From: Thermoprotei archaeon ex4572_64
GTDB lineage: Archaea; Thermoproteota; Thermoprotei; Thermoproteales; Thermocladiaceae
Length of the DNA: 8,664 nt
Assembly (NCBI GenBank): GCA_002254895.1
Contig: NJDF01000021.1
Location: 1-8,664, forward strand
Direction of reading: 5' to 3'
Part shown: positions 1-5,352 of the stretch, one piece after another
Layout: each line of letters begins with the position of its first letter
How positions within the stretch are numbered: the stretch's first letter is position 1
The notes under the pieces: generated by a model
Database searches by the model: none
What the model was told of the DNA's origin: nothing
Seen by the model: the letters and a program-made list of their open reading frames with translations, nothing else
Program-made: the position numbers and the translations under genes

Positions 1-46
1 TAACTCCACATATGGATGAAGTGGAATTATTAGTAACTAATATTGA
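1..46 (+). repeat. Direct repeat, copy A, inside the M42 pseudogene
   Basis: Bases 1-46 match 362-407 at 45 of 46 positions; the single difference is A at 25 against G at 386. Both copies encode the HMDE metal-site segment. Copy A has Val-Glu-Leu where the family has Val-Gly-Leu, so copy B keeps the ancestral base. The repeat may extend left of the window. Confidence 0.9.
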
Positions 47-361
47 TGATAGAGTACTTCCTAATCAACAAGTAATTATACATGCTGATAAAGGTGATAT
101 TCATGGCATTATAGGTATTATACCATTACATCTTCAACTTAATCGTAAAGTTAATGTTACTTCTTGGTATTGAACTTTATATTGATGTTGGTGCTAATAG
201 TATTGATGAAGTTAAAGAATTAGGTGTAGATATTCTTAATCCAGTAACTTTTTATAAAAATTTCATAATTATGAATAGAGGTAAAGTAATTTCTTGTAAA
301 GCTATTGATAATTTAGGAAACTTGATACTTAAAGTTAGTGAAGGTAATGAGGAGATACTAA

Positions 362-407
362 TAACTCCACATATGGATGAAGTGGGATTATTAGTAACTA
401 ATATTGA
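362..407 (+). repeat. Direct repeat, copy B, inside the M42 pseudogene
   Basis: Second copy of the segment at 1-46, offset by 361 bp. Its left side (CKAIDN running into LGNLILKV) joins a central part of the protein to an N-terminal part. That is what unequal recombination producing a partial tandem duplication would leave. The two family motifs that meet here both contain an Asp-Asn/Lys-like tract encoded by gataat, a plausible recombination point. Confidence 0.85.
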
Positions 408-736
408 GCGGGATGGAAAGATAAGATAGACTTAATAGATAATGAATGTATAGTATCACCGAAACTTGCAAAATATGTTAAAGAAATTGCAAATAATGAA
501 AAATACCTATACAGTTATGTTCTGCAGGAGGAACAACGGATGCTTTAGAACTTCAAGAAATGAAGTTAAGACTTTACCTTTAAGAGTAGCTACAAAATAA
601 AAATATACACATAACATTACAGAAATGTGTAGTATAGATGATGTTAAGTACCTGATAGAACTTATGCACAAGGTAATACTAGACCTAACTAGAAAGAGAG
701 AATTAATTTAACAAATTATTTCTTGAAAAATTAGTA

Positions 737-1057
737 ATGCCTAGAGAAGGATATGTAAGTATCACGTTAAGAAAAAGTACATGGCAGAGAATGCAGGAAT
801 TAAAGAAAATACTAAACGTAAATACTTATGATGAACTTATAGATAAAATTTATGAATTATTAATCAAGGGTGGAACAGAAAGACTTTTAGAAAAAATTAC
901 AAATCTTGAAAATAATTTAGAAAATTTAAATAAAGAAATTGGTAAGATTTATGAAATTGAAAAAATACTTGACAATACCATTACTGAACTTGAAAATTTA
1001 AAAATAATAATTAATAAATTACAAGCAAGAATTGAAGTACTTGAAAAAAGAAAATGA
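737..1057 (+). CDS. Small ribbon-helix-helix-like protein with C-terminal coiled coil
   Basis: 106 residues. Residues 5-46 (GYVSITLRKSTWQRMQELKK and onward) have the pattern of a ribbon-helix-helix DNA-binding fold: a short beta strand of alternating residues (YVSITL), then two helices. Residues 47-106 are a charged heptad-rich coiled coil (LEKITNLENNLENLNKEI and onward) ending in LEKRK. Such proteins in archaea are usually antitoxin-like or plasmid-type regulators that dimerise through the helices; no toxin partner is visible next to it, and the upstream gene is a wreck. The ATG at 737 is preceded by an AT-rich TATA-like stretch (aatttaac, about 702-712) roughly 26 nt away, which fits a leaderless transcript. 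The stop codon falls inside a possible C/D sRNA box C. The fold call rests on pattern only; the true DNA target is unknown. Confidence 0.65.
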   Translation: MPREGYVSITLRKSTWQRMQELKKILNVNTYDELIDKIYELLIKGGTERLLEKITNLENNLENLNKEIGKIYEIEKILDNTITELENLKIIINKLQARIEVLEKRK

Positions 1058-1103
1058 TGAATAAAGGAAAACAGAACATAATGAAGAAGCGCGTGAGGTC
1101 TGA
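1054..1103 (+). ncRNA. Weak candidate C/D box sRNA overlapping the 3' end of the preceding gene
   Basis: ATGATGA at 1054-1060 is a perfect box C (RUGAUGA) and CTGA at 1100-1103 a perfect box D. Internal boxes are imperfect: CAGA at 1072-1075 for D' and ATAATGA at 1078-1084 for C'. The segment before box D (agaagcgcgtgaggt) is GC-rich against the AT-rich surroundings, as structural or guide RNA often is. Box C covers the TGA stop of the upstream gene, an arrangement known for archaeal sRNA genes. There is no clear terminal stem or dedicated promoter, and the guides are 11 and 15 nt instead of about 12. Confidence 0.3.
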
Positions 1104-1279
1104 CCTTTCAGCAAAGCATTTCTTTCAAATTTAAAAACCGTAAATGCTAAGATGTTAAGTAGATTTCAAGTTCAATAAGCTGGCAAGTTGAAAAATAACA
1201 TACATTTCAACCCCTCATACTTCTTAAATAAAAAACTATCAATGTAACTTCTCTAAAGCCGACAATAAGTTAGTCATAC

Positions 1280-1711
1280 TTAAATATATGGTAAGACAGT
1301 TGCTATACAGAAAGGCGTAGTCATTAAGTAAGTCTTGTTGAACATAGTGAATAGATATGTGAAGAACATTTTAAGCATTATTATAGTGCATCATAAGCTG
1401 TTGCGACTTCTAACCTTCACAATTTCTAGAAATGCTTGTTTAGACTTAATGTATAATTTTATAGATCTATAGAGATAGATACCATAGCGTAATAATTATG
1501 CTGTAAATAATACCAGCATATCTCATACGTGGTATAGCTGAATCACCTAAATCTCATACAGCTTCTTAATAAGTCTAGTCATACTTACATACTTGAATAG
1601 TATGTATATGATTAATGTAGATGCTACACCTACCGTAATTATTCTACTTATTAATGAGTTTTCAATTAATTTAACGTATGTTTGTAGAAATTGACCAGTA
1701 AATATGAATAT
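1280..1711 (-). pseudogene. Possible remnant of a membrane-protein gene
   Basis: Read on the minus strand from 1711, a 55-codon open stretch to a stop at 1547 encodes a hydrophobic segment (RIITVGVASTLIIYILFKYV) followed by a basic one (TRLIKKLYEI). After a frame change, about 70 codons with only one internal stop run to a stop at 1280, containing KSKQAFLEIVKVRSRNSL and MLKMFFTYLFTMFNKTYLMT. Hydrophobic and basic blocks alternate as in a polytopic membrane protein. I recognise no family. AT-rich noncoding DNA can also spell hydrophobic peptides, so this may be nothing. Confidence 0.28.
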
Positions 1712-1733
1712 TTAAAGAAAAATGAGATAATTA

Positions 1734-1914
1734 ATGATAATGAAACTGAATTATTTGGAAAAATTACATGATTTAGAAATACTATTACTATATGTATTTA
1801 CATTTAAAAATCAATATTTTGAAAAAGATTTTTAATGAATATAAGTATCGAAATATTTTGAAATTATCATTAAGAATTTTAGATTATGCAAAATCTAGAA
1901 GTATTGATCTTTGA
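1734..1914 (+). pseudogene. Possible frameshifted small helical-protein gene
   Basis: ATG at 1734 opens 33 codons (KLNYLEKLHDLEILLLYVFT, ending EKDF) to a stop at 1833-1835. A shift of one base lets the reading continue from 1834 as NEYKYRNILKLSLRILDYAK to a stop at 1912-1914. The two halves join into one plausible amphipathic helical protein of about 60 residues. No family is recognised and the length is short for AT-rich DNA. Confidence 0.25.
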
Positions 1915-1968
1915 AGGATCTACTCATCAAGAATATTAATCAATACCATTTATAGCTAGTTCTTCATG

Positions 1969-2748
1969 TTAAATCATAAATTTTGGTATATTGTTTGGTG
2001 TATATGCTATTCTAGGTTTAAGATTAAATTTCTTCAATAATTGTACTACGTGTGGATAGAGTATTACGTATTCTGGATCTATAGCTTCTGCAAGTACTGG
2101 ATGAATATTTCTTAACTTATCTAGAAGTTTTTCTATATTCTCCTCATCACTAAAACTTAACATTACTGCTGGATATACTTGTTCTCCAGGAGTCATTCCA
2201 TAACTTACAAGTTTTTCGATTGCTTTTAATTGATGGTTGAAAGCTTCTGGTATTGCTCCTGTAAGTTTATGAAATTCTTCAGGACATGTACCTTTAAGTG
2301 ATACTCTAACAATTAATTTTTTAAATCTCGCTAATGTTCTTGCATAATCATCATCATAACCAATAAGTACACCATTAGTTTCAAGTATGAAGTTTATCTT
2401 AGTGTTTTCAAACCTTTCAATCACTCTAAGCAGATGCTCTTTACATAGTGTGGGTTCTCCACCACTTATTCTAACATATTTGTACTTTCTCTCAATGGCT
2501 ATAGAGTAGAGTCTTCTATATACTTCTTCAGGACTACATAAGTAACCTCCACTTAATTGATAAGAACCTCTACTCCATGACCAGCAAAATCTGCACCTTA
2601 AGTTACATCCAATACAGTCAGCAGCTGCACAACCTCCATACCATCTACCACCTCTAAACCTATAATATCTCCTAAATGGAGTATTATTCCTCTGTTCACA
2701 AACTTTCTTCTCAACAATTCTTGTTAGAATTATAGGGTCGTAACTCAT
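1969..2748 (-). CDS. Radical SAM superfamily enzyme, substrate unknown
   Basis: 259 residues. The [4Fe-4S]/SAM-binding CxxxCxxC motif is C48-C52-C55 (CNLRCRFCW). SAM-binding motifs follow in the usual order: SGGEPTL (residues 95-101), LETNG (122-126) and a beta strand RVSLKG (148-153). Two further cysteines, C40 and C45, precede the motif in GGCAAADCIGC, so an additional ligand or auxiliary site is possible but not shown. The C-terminal part (about 190-259) is helical without the Cys-rich SPASM/auxiliary-cluster pattern. The family cleaves SAM to a 5'-deoxyadenosyl radical in the cytosol; the SLKG strand recalls activating-enzyme-type members, but I cannot name the substrate. It is divergent from a polyferredoxin-type gene that may supply electrons. 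The start at 2748 is supported by a TATA-like box (2771-2778) 25 bp upstream. Family call sure, function unknown. Confidence 0.9.
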   Translation of the reverse strand: MSYDPIILTRIVEKKVCEQRNNTPFRRYYRFRGGRWYGGCAAADCIGCNLRCRFCWSWSRGSYQLSGGYLCSPEEVYRRLYSIAIERKYKYVRISGGEPTLCKEHLLRVIERFENTKINFILETNGVLIGYDDDYARTLARFKKLIVRVSLKGTCPEEFHKLTGAIPEAFNHQLKAIEKLVSYGMTPGEQVYPAVMLSFSDEENIEKLLDKLRNIHPVLAEAIDPEYVILYPHVVQLLKKFNLKPRIAYTPNNIPKFMI

Positions 2749-2770
2749 AGTCTTTAAGCAGTTATGAGTA

Positions 2771-2778
2771 ATTTAAAA
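2771..2778 (-). promoter_or_regulatory. TATA box of the radical SAM gene
   Basis: On the minus strand this reads gttttaaat, about 25 bp before the ATG at 2748, the spacing expected for a leaderless archaeal transcript. There is no Shine-Dalgarno sequence. Confidence 0.5.
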
Positions 2779-2789
2779 CTTCATATCAA

Positions 2790-2815
2790 TTTATAAATTT
2801 GAGAAAACTTATAAC
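2790..2815 (+). promoter_or_regulatory. TATA box region of the four-cluster ferredoxin gene
   Basis: Two candidate boxes: tttataaattt (2790-2800) and, preceded by a BRE-like gaaaa, cttataa (2809-2815). The second would start transcription near 2837, at or on the ATG at 2837 (third codon of the longest frame). The first would give a short leader to 2831. The palindromic tttataaa could also serve the divergent gene. Confidence 0.5.
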
Positions 2816-2830
2816 CTTGCTTAACACACT

Positions 2831-3415
2831 ATGCGTATGTCAATCTTACAGTACATGATCTTCATTGACTATACCAAGTGTATGGGCTGTAAATCTTGTG
2901 AACTTGCTTGTGCTATTAGACATTCAACCTCTAAAAGCATATACGGTATGATGTTTGAAGAACCAAAACCAAGACCGAGAGTGCAGGTTATTAAGATTGA
3001 GAACTACAATGTAGCTTTAAACTGTAGACATTGTGAGAAAGCTCCCTGCATGAGCATTTGTCCTACAAGAGCACTCTATAAGACTGAACATGGAGTCGTA
3101 AAGATAAACTACAATGCATGTATTGGATGTAGACTATGCGTAATAGCATGCCCAATAGCACATCCAGTATATGATTATTCGAGAAAAACTATAGTTAAGT
3201 GCGACATGTGTCTTGGGAGATATTTAAGAGAAAGAAAGCTACCTCCCTGTGTAGAGGCATGTCCTACAGGTGCTTTAATATTTGGAACAGTGGATGAAAT
3301 ATCAAAGATAGTGAAAACTTCAAGATTTACAGAGTACGTGAAGGGAATCATAGAGACAAGAGAAAACATACTAACAACACATCACAGAATGTATGAGAGG
3401 ATTAGGTGGTATTGA
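2831..3415 (+). CDS. Four-[4Fe-4S]-cluster ferredoxin-like electron-transfer subunit (HycB/CooF/NrfC type)
   Basis: 194 residues with sixteen cysteines in four groups: C17-C20-C23-C27, C65-C68-C73-C77, C97-C100-C103-C107 and C124-C127-C140-C144. This is the arrangement of the electron-wire subunits of hydrogenases, CO dehydrogenase, DMSO-reductase-type and tungsten aldehyde oxidoreductase complexes. No signal peptide or membrane helix is seen, so it should act in the cytosol. Its catalytic partner is not in the window; the only redox neighbour is the divergent radical SAM enzyme 82 bp away. The extra C-terminal 45 residues (about 150-194, basic and helical, ending RIRWY) lie beyond the last cluster and may bind a partner. 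The start may be ATG 2831, 2837 or 2855; homology begins at MIFIDYTKC (2855), while promoter spacing favours 2837 or 2831. Fold certain, partner unknown. Confidence 0.9.
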   Translation: MRMSILQYMIFIDYTKCMGCKSCELACAIRHSTSKSIYGMMFEEPKPRPRVQVIKIENYNVALNCRHCEKAPCMSICPTRALYKTEHGVVKINYNACIGCRLCVIACPIAHPVYDYSRKTIVKCDMCLGRYLRERKLPPCVEACPTGALIFGTVDEISKIVKTSRFTEYVKGIIETRENILTTHHRMYERIRWY

Positions 3416-3540
3416 TTAACTTGACTATTTATTTAAATTCTTCTTCACAATTTGAGTACATTATAAGCACGTAATTAATTATTTATCAGTAAATTTAAGT
3501 CCTAAGTAATAATGGTATCTCTATATCTACATTATCATTA

Positions 3541-3590
3541 TCAGTCCTGGTGTCACTCATCCTTCACTCAGAAATACCAGCACTCATCAC
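3541..3590 (-). ncRNA. C/D box sRNA (2'-O-methylation guide)
   Basis: Reading the minus strand from 3590: box C GTGATGA (3590-3584), 12-nt guide GTGCTGGTATTT, box D' CTGA (3571-3568), 4-nt spacer, box C' AGGATGA (3563-3557, one mismatch to RUGAUGA), 12-nt guide GTGACACCAGGA, box D CTGA (3544-3541). All four boxes and both 12-nt spacers match the archaeal consensus, which requires L7Ae, Nop5 and fibrillarin. A BRE/TATA pair lies about 26 bp upstream. By the N+5 rule the D' guide, which can pair with AATACCAGC, would target the A in AAUAmCC. Archaeal 16S rRNA carries GGTAATACCAGC just after the 530 loop (recalled, not searched), corresponding to about A535 in E. coli numbering. The D guide predicts the G in TCCTG; its target is not recognised. 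The terminal stem is weak. Confidence 0.85.
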
Positions 3591-3612
3591 TAGAAAGAAG
3601 TGTATTAGACTA

Positions 3613-3628
3613 TTATTTAAATCCTTTC
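3613..3628 (-). promoter_or_regulatory. BRE and TATA box of the C/D sRNA
   Basis: On the minus strand gaaagg (3628-3623) is directly followed by atttaaataa (3622-3613). The TATA centre near 3618 places transcription start at about 3592, two bases before box C of the sRNA. A dedicated promoter at exactly this distance strongly supports the RNA gene. Confidence 0.75.
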
Positions 3629-4014
3629 AGTATAGTCTTAAGCCCTTTCAGTTCCTCTCTACATACTCTTTCATATTCCTAACAATCTTTCTAACAATCA
3701 TTCAGAAATAGATAGTGAATAATTTAGGCATGTACAGTTAGATTTATCTCTAACTTCTCCATCAAGACTATTATCGATACTTAAATCATTACATAACTTC
3801 TGAATAATGGTGATTTACTTTAATCAAAACACTACACATACCAATAACGTAACTTCTGAATACCGATATCAGTACTAACAATACCTACACCTCTTAACTT
3901 GCCCTATAGATGTGAAGTATCTATCAATTTTAAAAGCCAATAACTTAACAACACTGTACATGAACTTTCTACTTCTTAAAACACAATCCCAAACCTTAAC
4001 TTGGCCCCAAGTAT

Positions 4015-4164
4015 TTAAAAAGTAATAAAAACATTAAAAATAAACTTGACATCGATACTCTTCAAACCATTACTAGAAATCTCATCCATAAAGAAATAAC
4101 ATTCACGATAAAGAGAAACAACATTAATAAGTTCATTAAGATTTCTTGGTAAGTATTGTATCAT
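4015..4164 (-). pseudogene. Possible decayed gene, minus strand
   Basis: From ATG at 4164 a 49-codon frame (MIQYLPRNLNELINVVSLYR, then DEISSNGLKSIDVKF) runs to a stop at 4015. The same frame continues past scattered stops as ILGAKLRFGIVF and, further on, KLRGVGIVSTDIGIQKLRYW down to about 3840. The composition is protein-like and the strand purine-rich. No family recognised and no promoter at a suitable distance. Confidence 0.3.
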
Positions 4165-4223
4165 ATCTCTACACTATATAGTTATTCGGCCACTTCAGTA
4201 AAAGTTTCTGTAAGGTATACAGT

Positions 4224-4245
4224 AAAGATTGTATAAAGAATCTTT
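4224..4245. repeat. 7-bp perfect inverted repeat in the promoter of the LAGLIDADG gene
   Basis: AAAGATT at 4224-4230 and AATCTTT at 4239-4245 are exact reverse complements around an 8-bp spacer (gtataaag). It touches the likely TATA box, so it could be an operator controlling the gene at 4275. Chance cannot be excluded in AT-rich DNA. Confidence 0.35.
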
Positions 4246-4251
4246 AATTTT
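4241..4251 (+). promoter_or_regulatory. TATA-like box of the LAGLIDADG gene
   Basis: tctttaatttt centred about 29 bp before ATG 4275, consistent with a nearly leaderless transcript. gtataaag at 4231-4238 is the alternative box. Confidence 0.4.
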
Positions 4252-4274
4252 CATACTGAAACTACTTCTCCGTA

Positions 4275-5057
4275 ATGAATATGTATGAGTATATGGCAAA
4301 TCTAATAACCAATACTGCACTATCGTATTATGAGAAAGCCGTATTAGAACGTACAAGAAAGCTTGGTGATAGAGTATATGGCGTTTTGAAGTTGTCTGAA
4401 GAAGTTAGAATGAAACTTTATGAAGAAATTGTGGAAAAGTTAAGTAAATATTCTGAATATGGTGTTAAGATTAAAATTACAGGTTCTAGAATAGAATTTC
4501 AGTTTCAAGAAGAAGTGCCAAAATTCTATAGAGTTGGACTATACATGAGTGAAGGTACGAAAATAAAGAATTCAAATACCTTAATATTCTCAACATCTAT
4601 TCCAGAAACTCTTTATTGCATATTAAGAGCTTTTAAAACATCAAGTATATACTTTGAATACTATTTTAAAAGTTTTAAAACAGGCAAGATTTCTCCAATA
4701 TTTAACATTACAGTGAAAGATTATGAAATATTAGAGTATATCAATAATGTACATCTATTAATCAATGAGTTAAATCGTGTATTACTGTTTAAAGCTCAAT
4801 TTCTTGCAGGTACAATTGATGGCGATGGTGCAATTGATAATGATAGTGTAAGAATATCAACACATCCTGGAGATAAATTATTTGAAGTAATACGTAACAT
4901 AATACCTGAAGAATACTTGAGATACTACTCAAGTAAGTATATGGTGAGAATTAGTACGGTGTATCTACGTAAATTAGAATTATTAAGATTATTATTGCAT
5001 TATGTTCTTACTTTCAAGAAGAGAAAGAGACTTGAAGAATTGTTAAGAAGAATGTGA
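4275..5057 (+). CDS. LAGLIDADG-type DNA endonuclease-like protein, free-standing
   Basis: 260 residues. FLAGTIDGDG at residues 176-185 is a clear LAGLIDADG helix with the catalytic-type acid D184. A second, divergent copy, VGLYMSEGT (87-95), has Glu93 at the equivalent place and is followed like the first by strand-rich sequence, so the protein could be a single-chain two-motif enzyme. Residues 1-80 form an extra helical N-terminal region (KLSEEVRMKLYEEIVEKLSK) not needed for the nuclease core. The C-terminus is basic (FKKRKRLEELLRRM), suited to nucleic-acid binding. Homing endonucleases of this family cut intron- or intein-insertion sites; some relatives became RNA maturases or regulators. 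It is not inside an intron or intein here, but lies 100 bp upstream of the intron-bearing initiator tRNA. The first motif lacks the usual Gly-Asp-Gly, so activity is uncertain. Confidence 0.8.
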   Translation: MNMYEYMANLITNTALSYYEKAVLERTRKLGDRVYGVLKLSEEVRMKLYEEIVEKLSKYSEYGVKIKITGSRIEFQFQEEVPKFYRVGLYMSEGTKIKNSNTLIFSTSIPETLYCILRAFKTSSIYFEYYFKSFKTGKISPIFNITVKDYEILEYINNVHLLINELNRVLLFKAQFLAGTIDGDGAIDNDSVRISTHPGDKLFEVIRNIIPEEYLRYYSSKYMVRISTVYLRKLELLRLLLHYVLTFKKRKRLEELLRRM

Positions 5058-5080
5058 TACCATATTCTTGAAAACATGTA

Positions 5081-5095
5081 GAAAGGTTTAAATTT
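5081..5095 (+). promoter_or_regulatory. BRE and TATA box of the tRNA gene
   Basis: gaaag (5081-5085) followed by gtttaaattt (5086-5095) is a near-consensus crenarchaeal BRE/TATA pair. It predicts a transcript start near 5116 and a 5' leader of about 40 nt to be removed by RNase P. Confidence 0.65.
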
Positions 5096-5157
5096 ATTCA
5101 TTAAATATAGGTACTCGAACAGCAGTAGTTAAGGTGAAAGTGATAAGAAATTGAAAC

Positions 5158-5262
5158 AGCGGGGTGGGGAAGCCAGGTATCCTGCGGGTGTGCGGGGCTC
5201 GGCCTCGCACCGCGATGCTCATAACCCCGAGGTCGGTGGTTCAAATCCACCCCCCGCTACCA
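5158..5262 (+). tRNA. Initiator tRNA-Met (CAT) with a 28-nt intron between positions 30 and 31
   Basis: Acceptor stem AGCGGGG (5158-5164) pairs perfectly with CCCCGCT (5252-5258), followed by discriminator A and encoded CCA (5260-5262). D arm GGGA-AGCCAGGTA-TCCT (5167-5183). Anticodon stem CGGG (5185-5188) plus G (5217) pairs with CCCCG (5225-5229) around loop CTCATAA, anticodon CAT at 5220-5222. Variable loop AGGTC; T arm GGTGG-TTCAAAT-CCACC (5235-5251). The A1-U72 pair and the run of G-C pairs at 29-31/39-41 are the marks of archaeal initiator tRNA, which excludes elongator Met and the CAT-bearing tRNA-Ile. The mature RNA is 77 nt including CCA. The gene stands between a LAGLIDADG gene and a convergent gene, with its own promoter at 5081-5095. 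Confidence 0.96.
5189..5216 (+). other. tRNA intron, 28 nt, non-canonical position, with bulge-helix-bulge splice motif
   Basis: Exon 1 ends CGGG (5188) and exon 2 starts at G5217; only this cut restores the anticodon stem. The splice motif fits: 3-nt bulge GG^T (5187-5189) and 3-nt bulge AT^G (5215-5217), separated by a 4-bp helix TGCG (5183-5186) with CGCG (5211-5214), one pair being U-G. The intron then folds as GTGCGGGG with CCTCGCAC around a 5-nt loop (5190-5210). The outer helix is absent, the relaxed form usual for non-canonical sites, which needs the heteromeric archaeal splicing endonuclease. At this length it cannot encode a protein. Confidence 0.9.
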
Positions 5263-5352
5263 CTCCTCATTTATACTACATTAAGTGGTGAGTAGGGGAG
5301 GTTATTAGAATTTTAAGGTTTATTTTGAATAGTCTTCTTTGCTAGGTGTTTT

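Larger units (their letters stand above)
1..711 (+). pseudogene. Decayed M42-family metallo-aminopeptidase (deblocking aminopeptidase / endoglucanase-like) gene, rearranged
   Basis: Pieces of an M42 (TET-type) peptidase are readable in several frames. Frame from base 3 gives TPHMDEVELLVTNI (metal-binding His-x-Asp-Glu region), then RVLPNQQVIIHADKGD and GIIGIIPLHL. An extra base near 171 breaks the frame, and ELYIDVGANSIDEVKELGVD continues in the next frame (172 onward), reaching CKAIDN near 310. There the N-terminal block starts again (LGNLILKVSEG, TPHMDEVGLLVTNI) up to a stop at 427-429. C-terminal pieces follow: SPKLAKYVKEIA (frame of 420), AGGTTDALELQ (521-560, the family's GGTTDA motif) and KYTHNITE plus IDDVKYLIEL (601-711, the RYxHxxxE motif). 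The middle of the enzyme with the bridging Asp and catalytic Glu residues is missing, and short deletions lie between blocks. In the family this is a cytosolic oligomeric aminopeptidase; this copy cannot make it. The gene may extend left of the window. Confidence 0.85.
1058..1968. other. 911-bp stretch without an intact gene
   Basis: No intact reading frame of convincing length, RNA gene with strong structure, or repeat array is visible beyond the weak sRNA candidate at its left edge. Two sets of broken frames look more protein-like than random (1280-1711 minus and 1734-1914 plus, listed separately). The rest is AT-rich sequence with frequent stops in all frames. A 12-nt word, tagtcatactta, occurs twice but is not longer than chance would give. 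Confidence 0.6.
3416..4274. other. 859-bp stretch without an intact protein gene
   Basis: It holds the C/D sRNA and its promoter (3541-3628), then about 600 bp of pyrimidine-rich plus strand; I count 73 pyrimidines in the 120 bases 3601-3720. Archaeal coding strands tend to be purine-rich, so this skew suggests a former minus-strand gene. Broken minus-strand frames support that weakly (see 4015-4164). An inverted repeat and a promoter for the next gene lie at the right end. No tRNA, IS end or array was seen. Confidence 0.55.

Noticed and set aside
1271..1590. Word tagtcatactta occurring twice
   Set aside because: A 12-nt match is expected by chance in an AT-rich window of this size, and flanks do not match.
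3175..3369. Minus-strand open frame inside the ferredoxin gene
   Set aside because: It lies opposite the conserved cysteine motifs of the real gene and shows no protein-like pattern.
3794..3862. 13-nt word taacttctgaata at 3794-3806 and 3850-3862, with CTGA inside
   Set aside because: Flanks differ, no box C at a suitable distance, and only two copies, so neither a CRISPR-type array nor a second C/D sRNA.
4005..4035. TATA-like tttttaaata on the minus strand followed by the small palindrome cttggggccaag (3993-4004), as a second ncRNA gene
   Set aside because: Only a 5-bp hairpin, no recognised RNA motif, and the surrounding sequence is AT-rich without further structure.
5158..5262. Reading the tRNA as elongator Met or as the CAT-bearing tRNA-Ile
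   Set aside because: The A1-U72 pair and G-C run in the anticodon stem mark the initiator.
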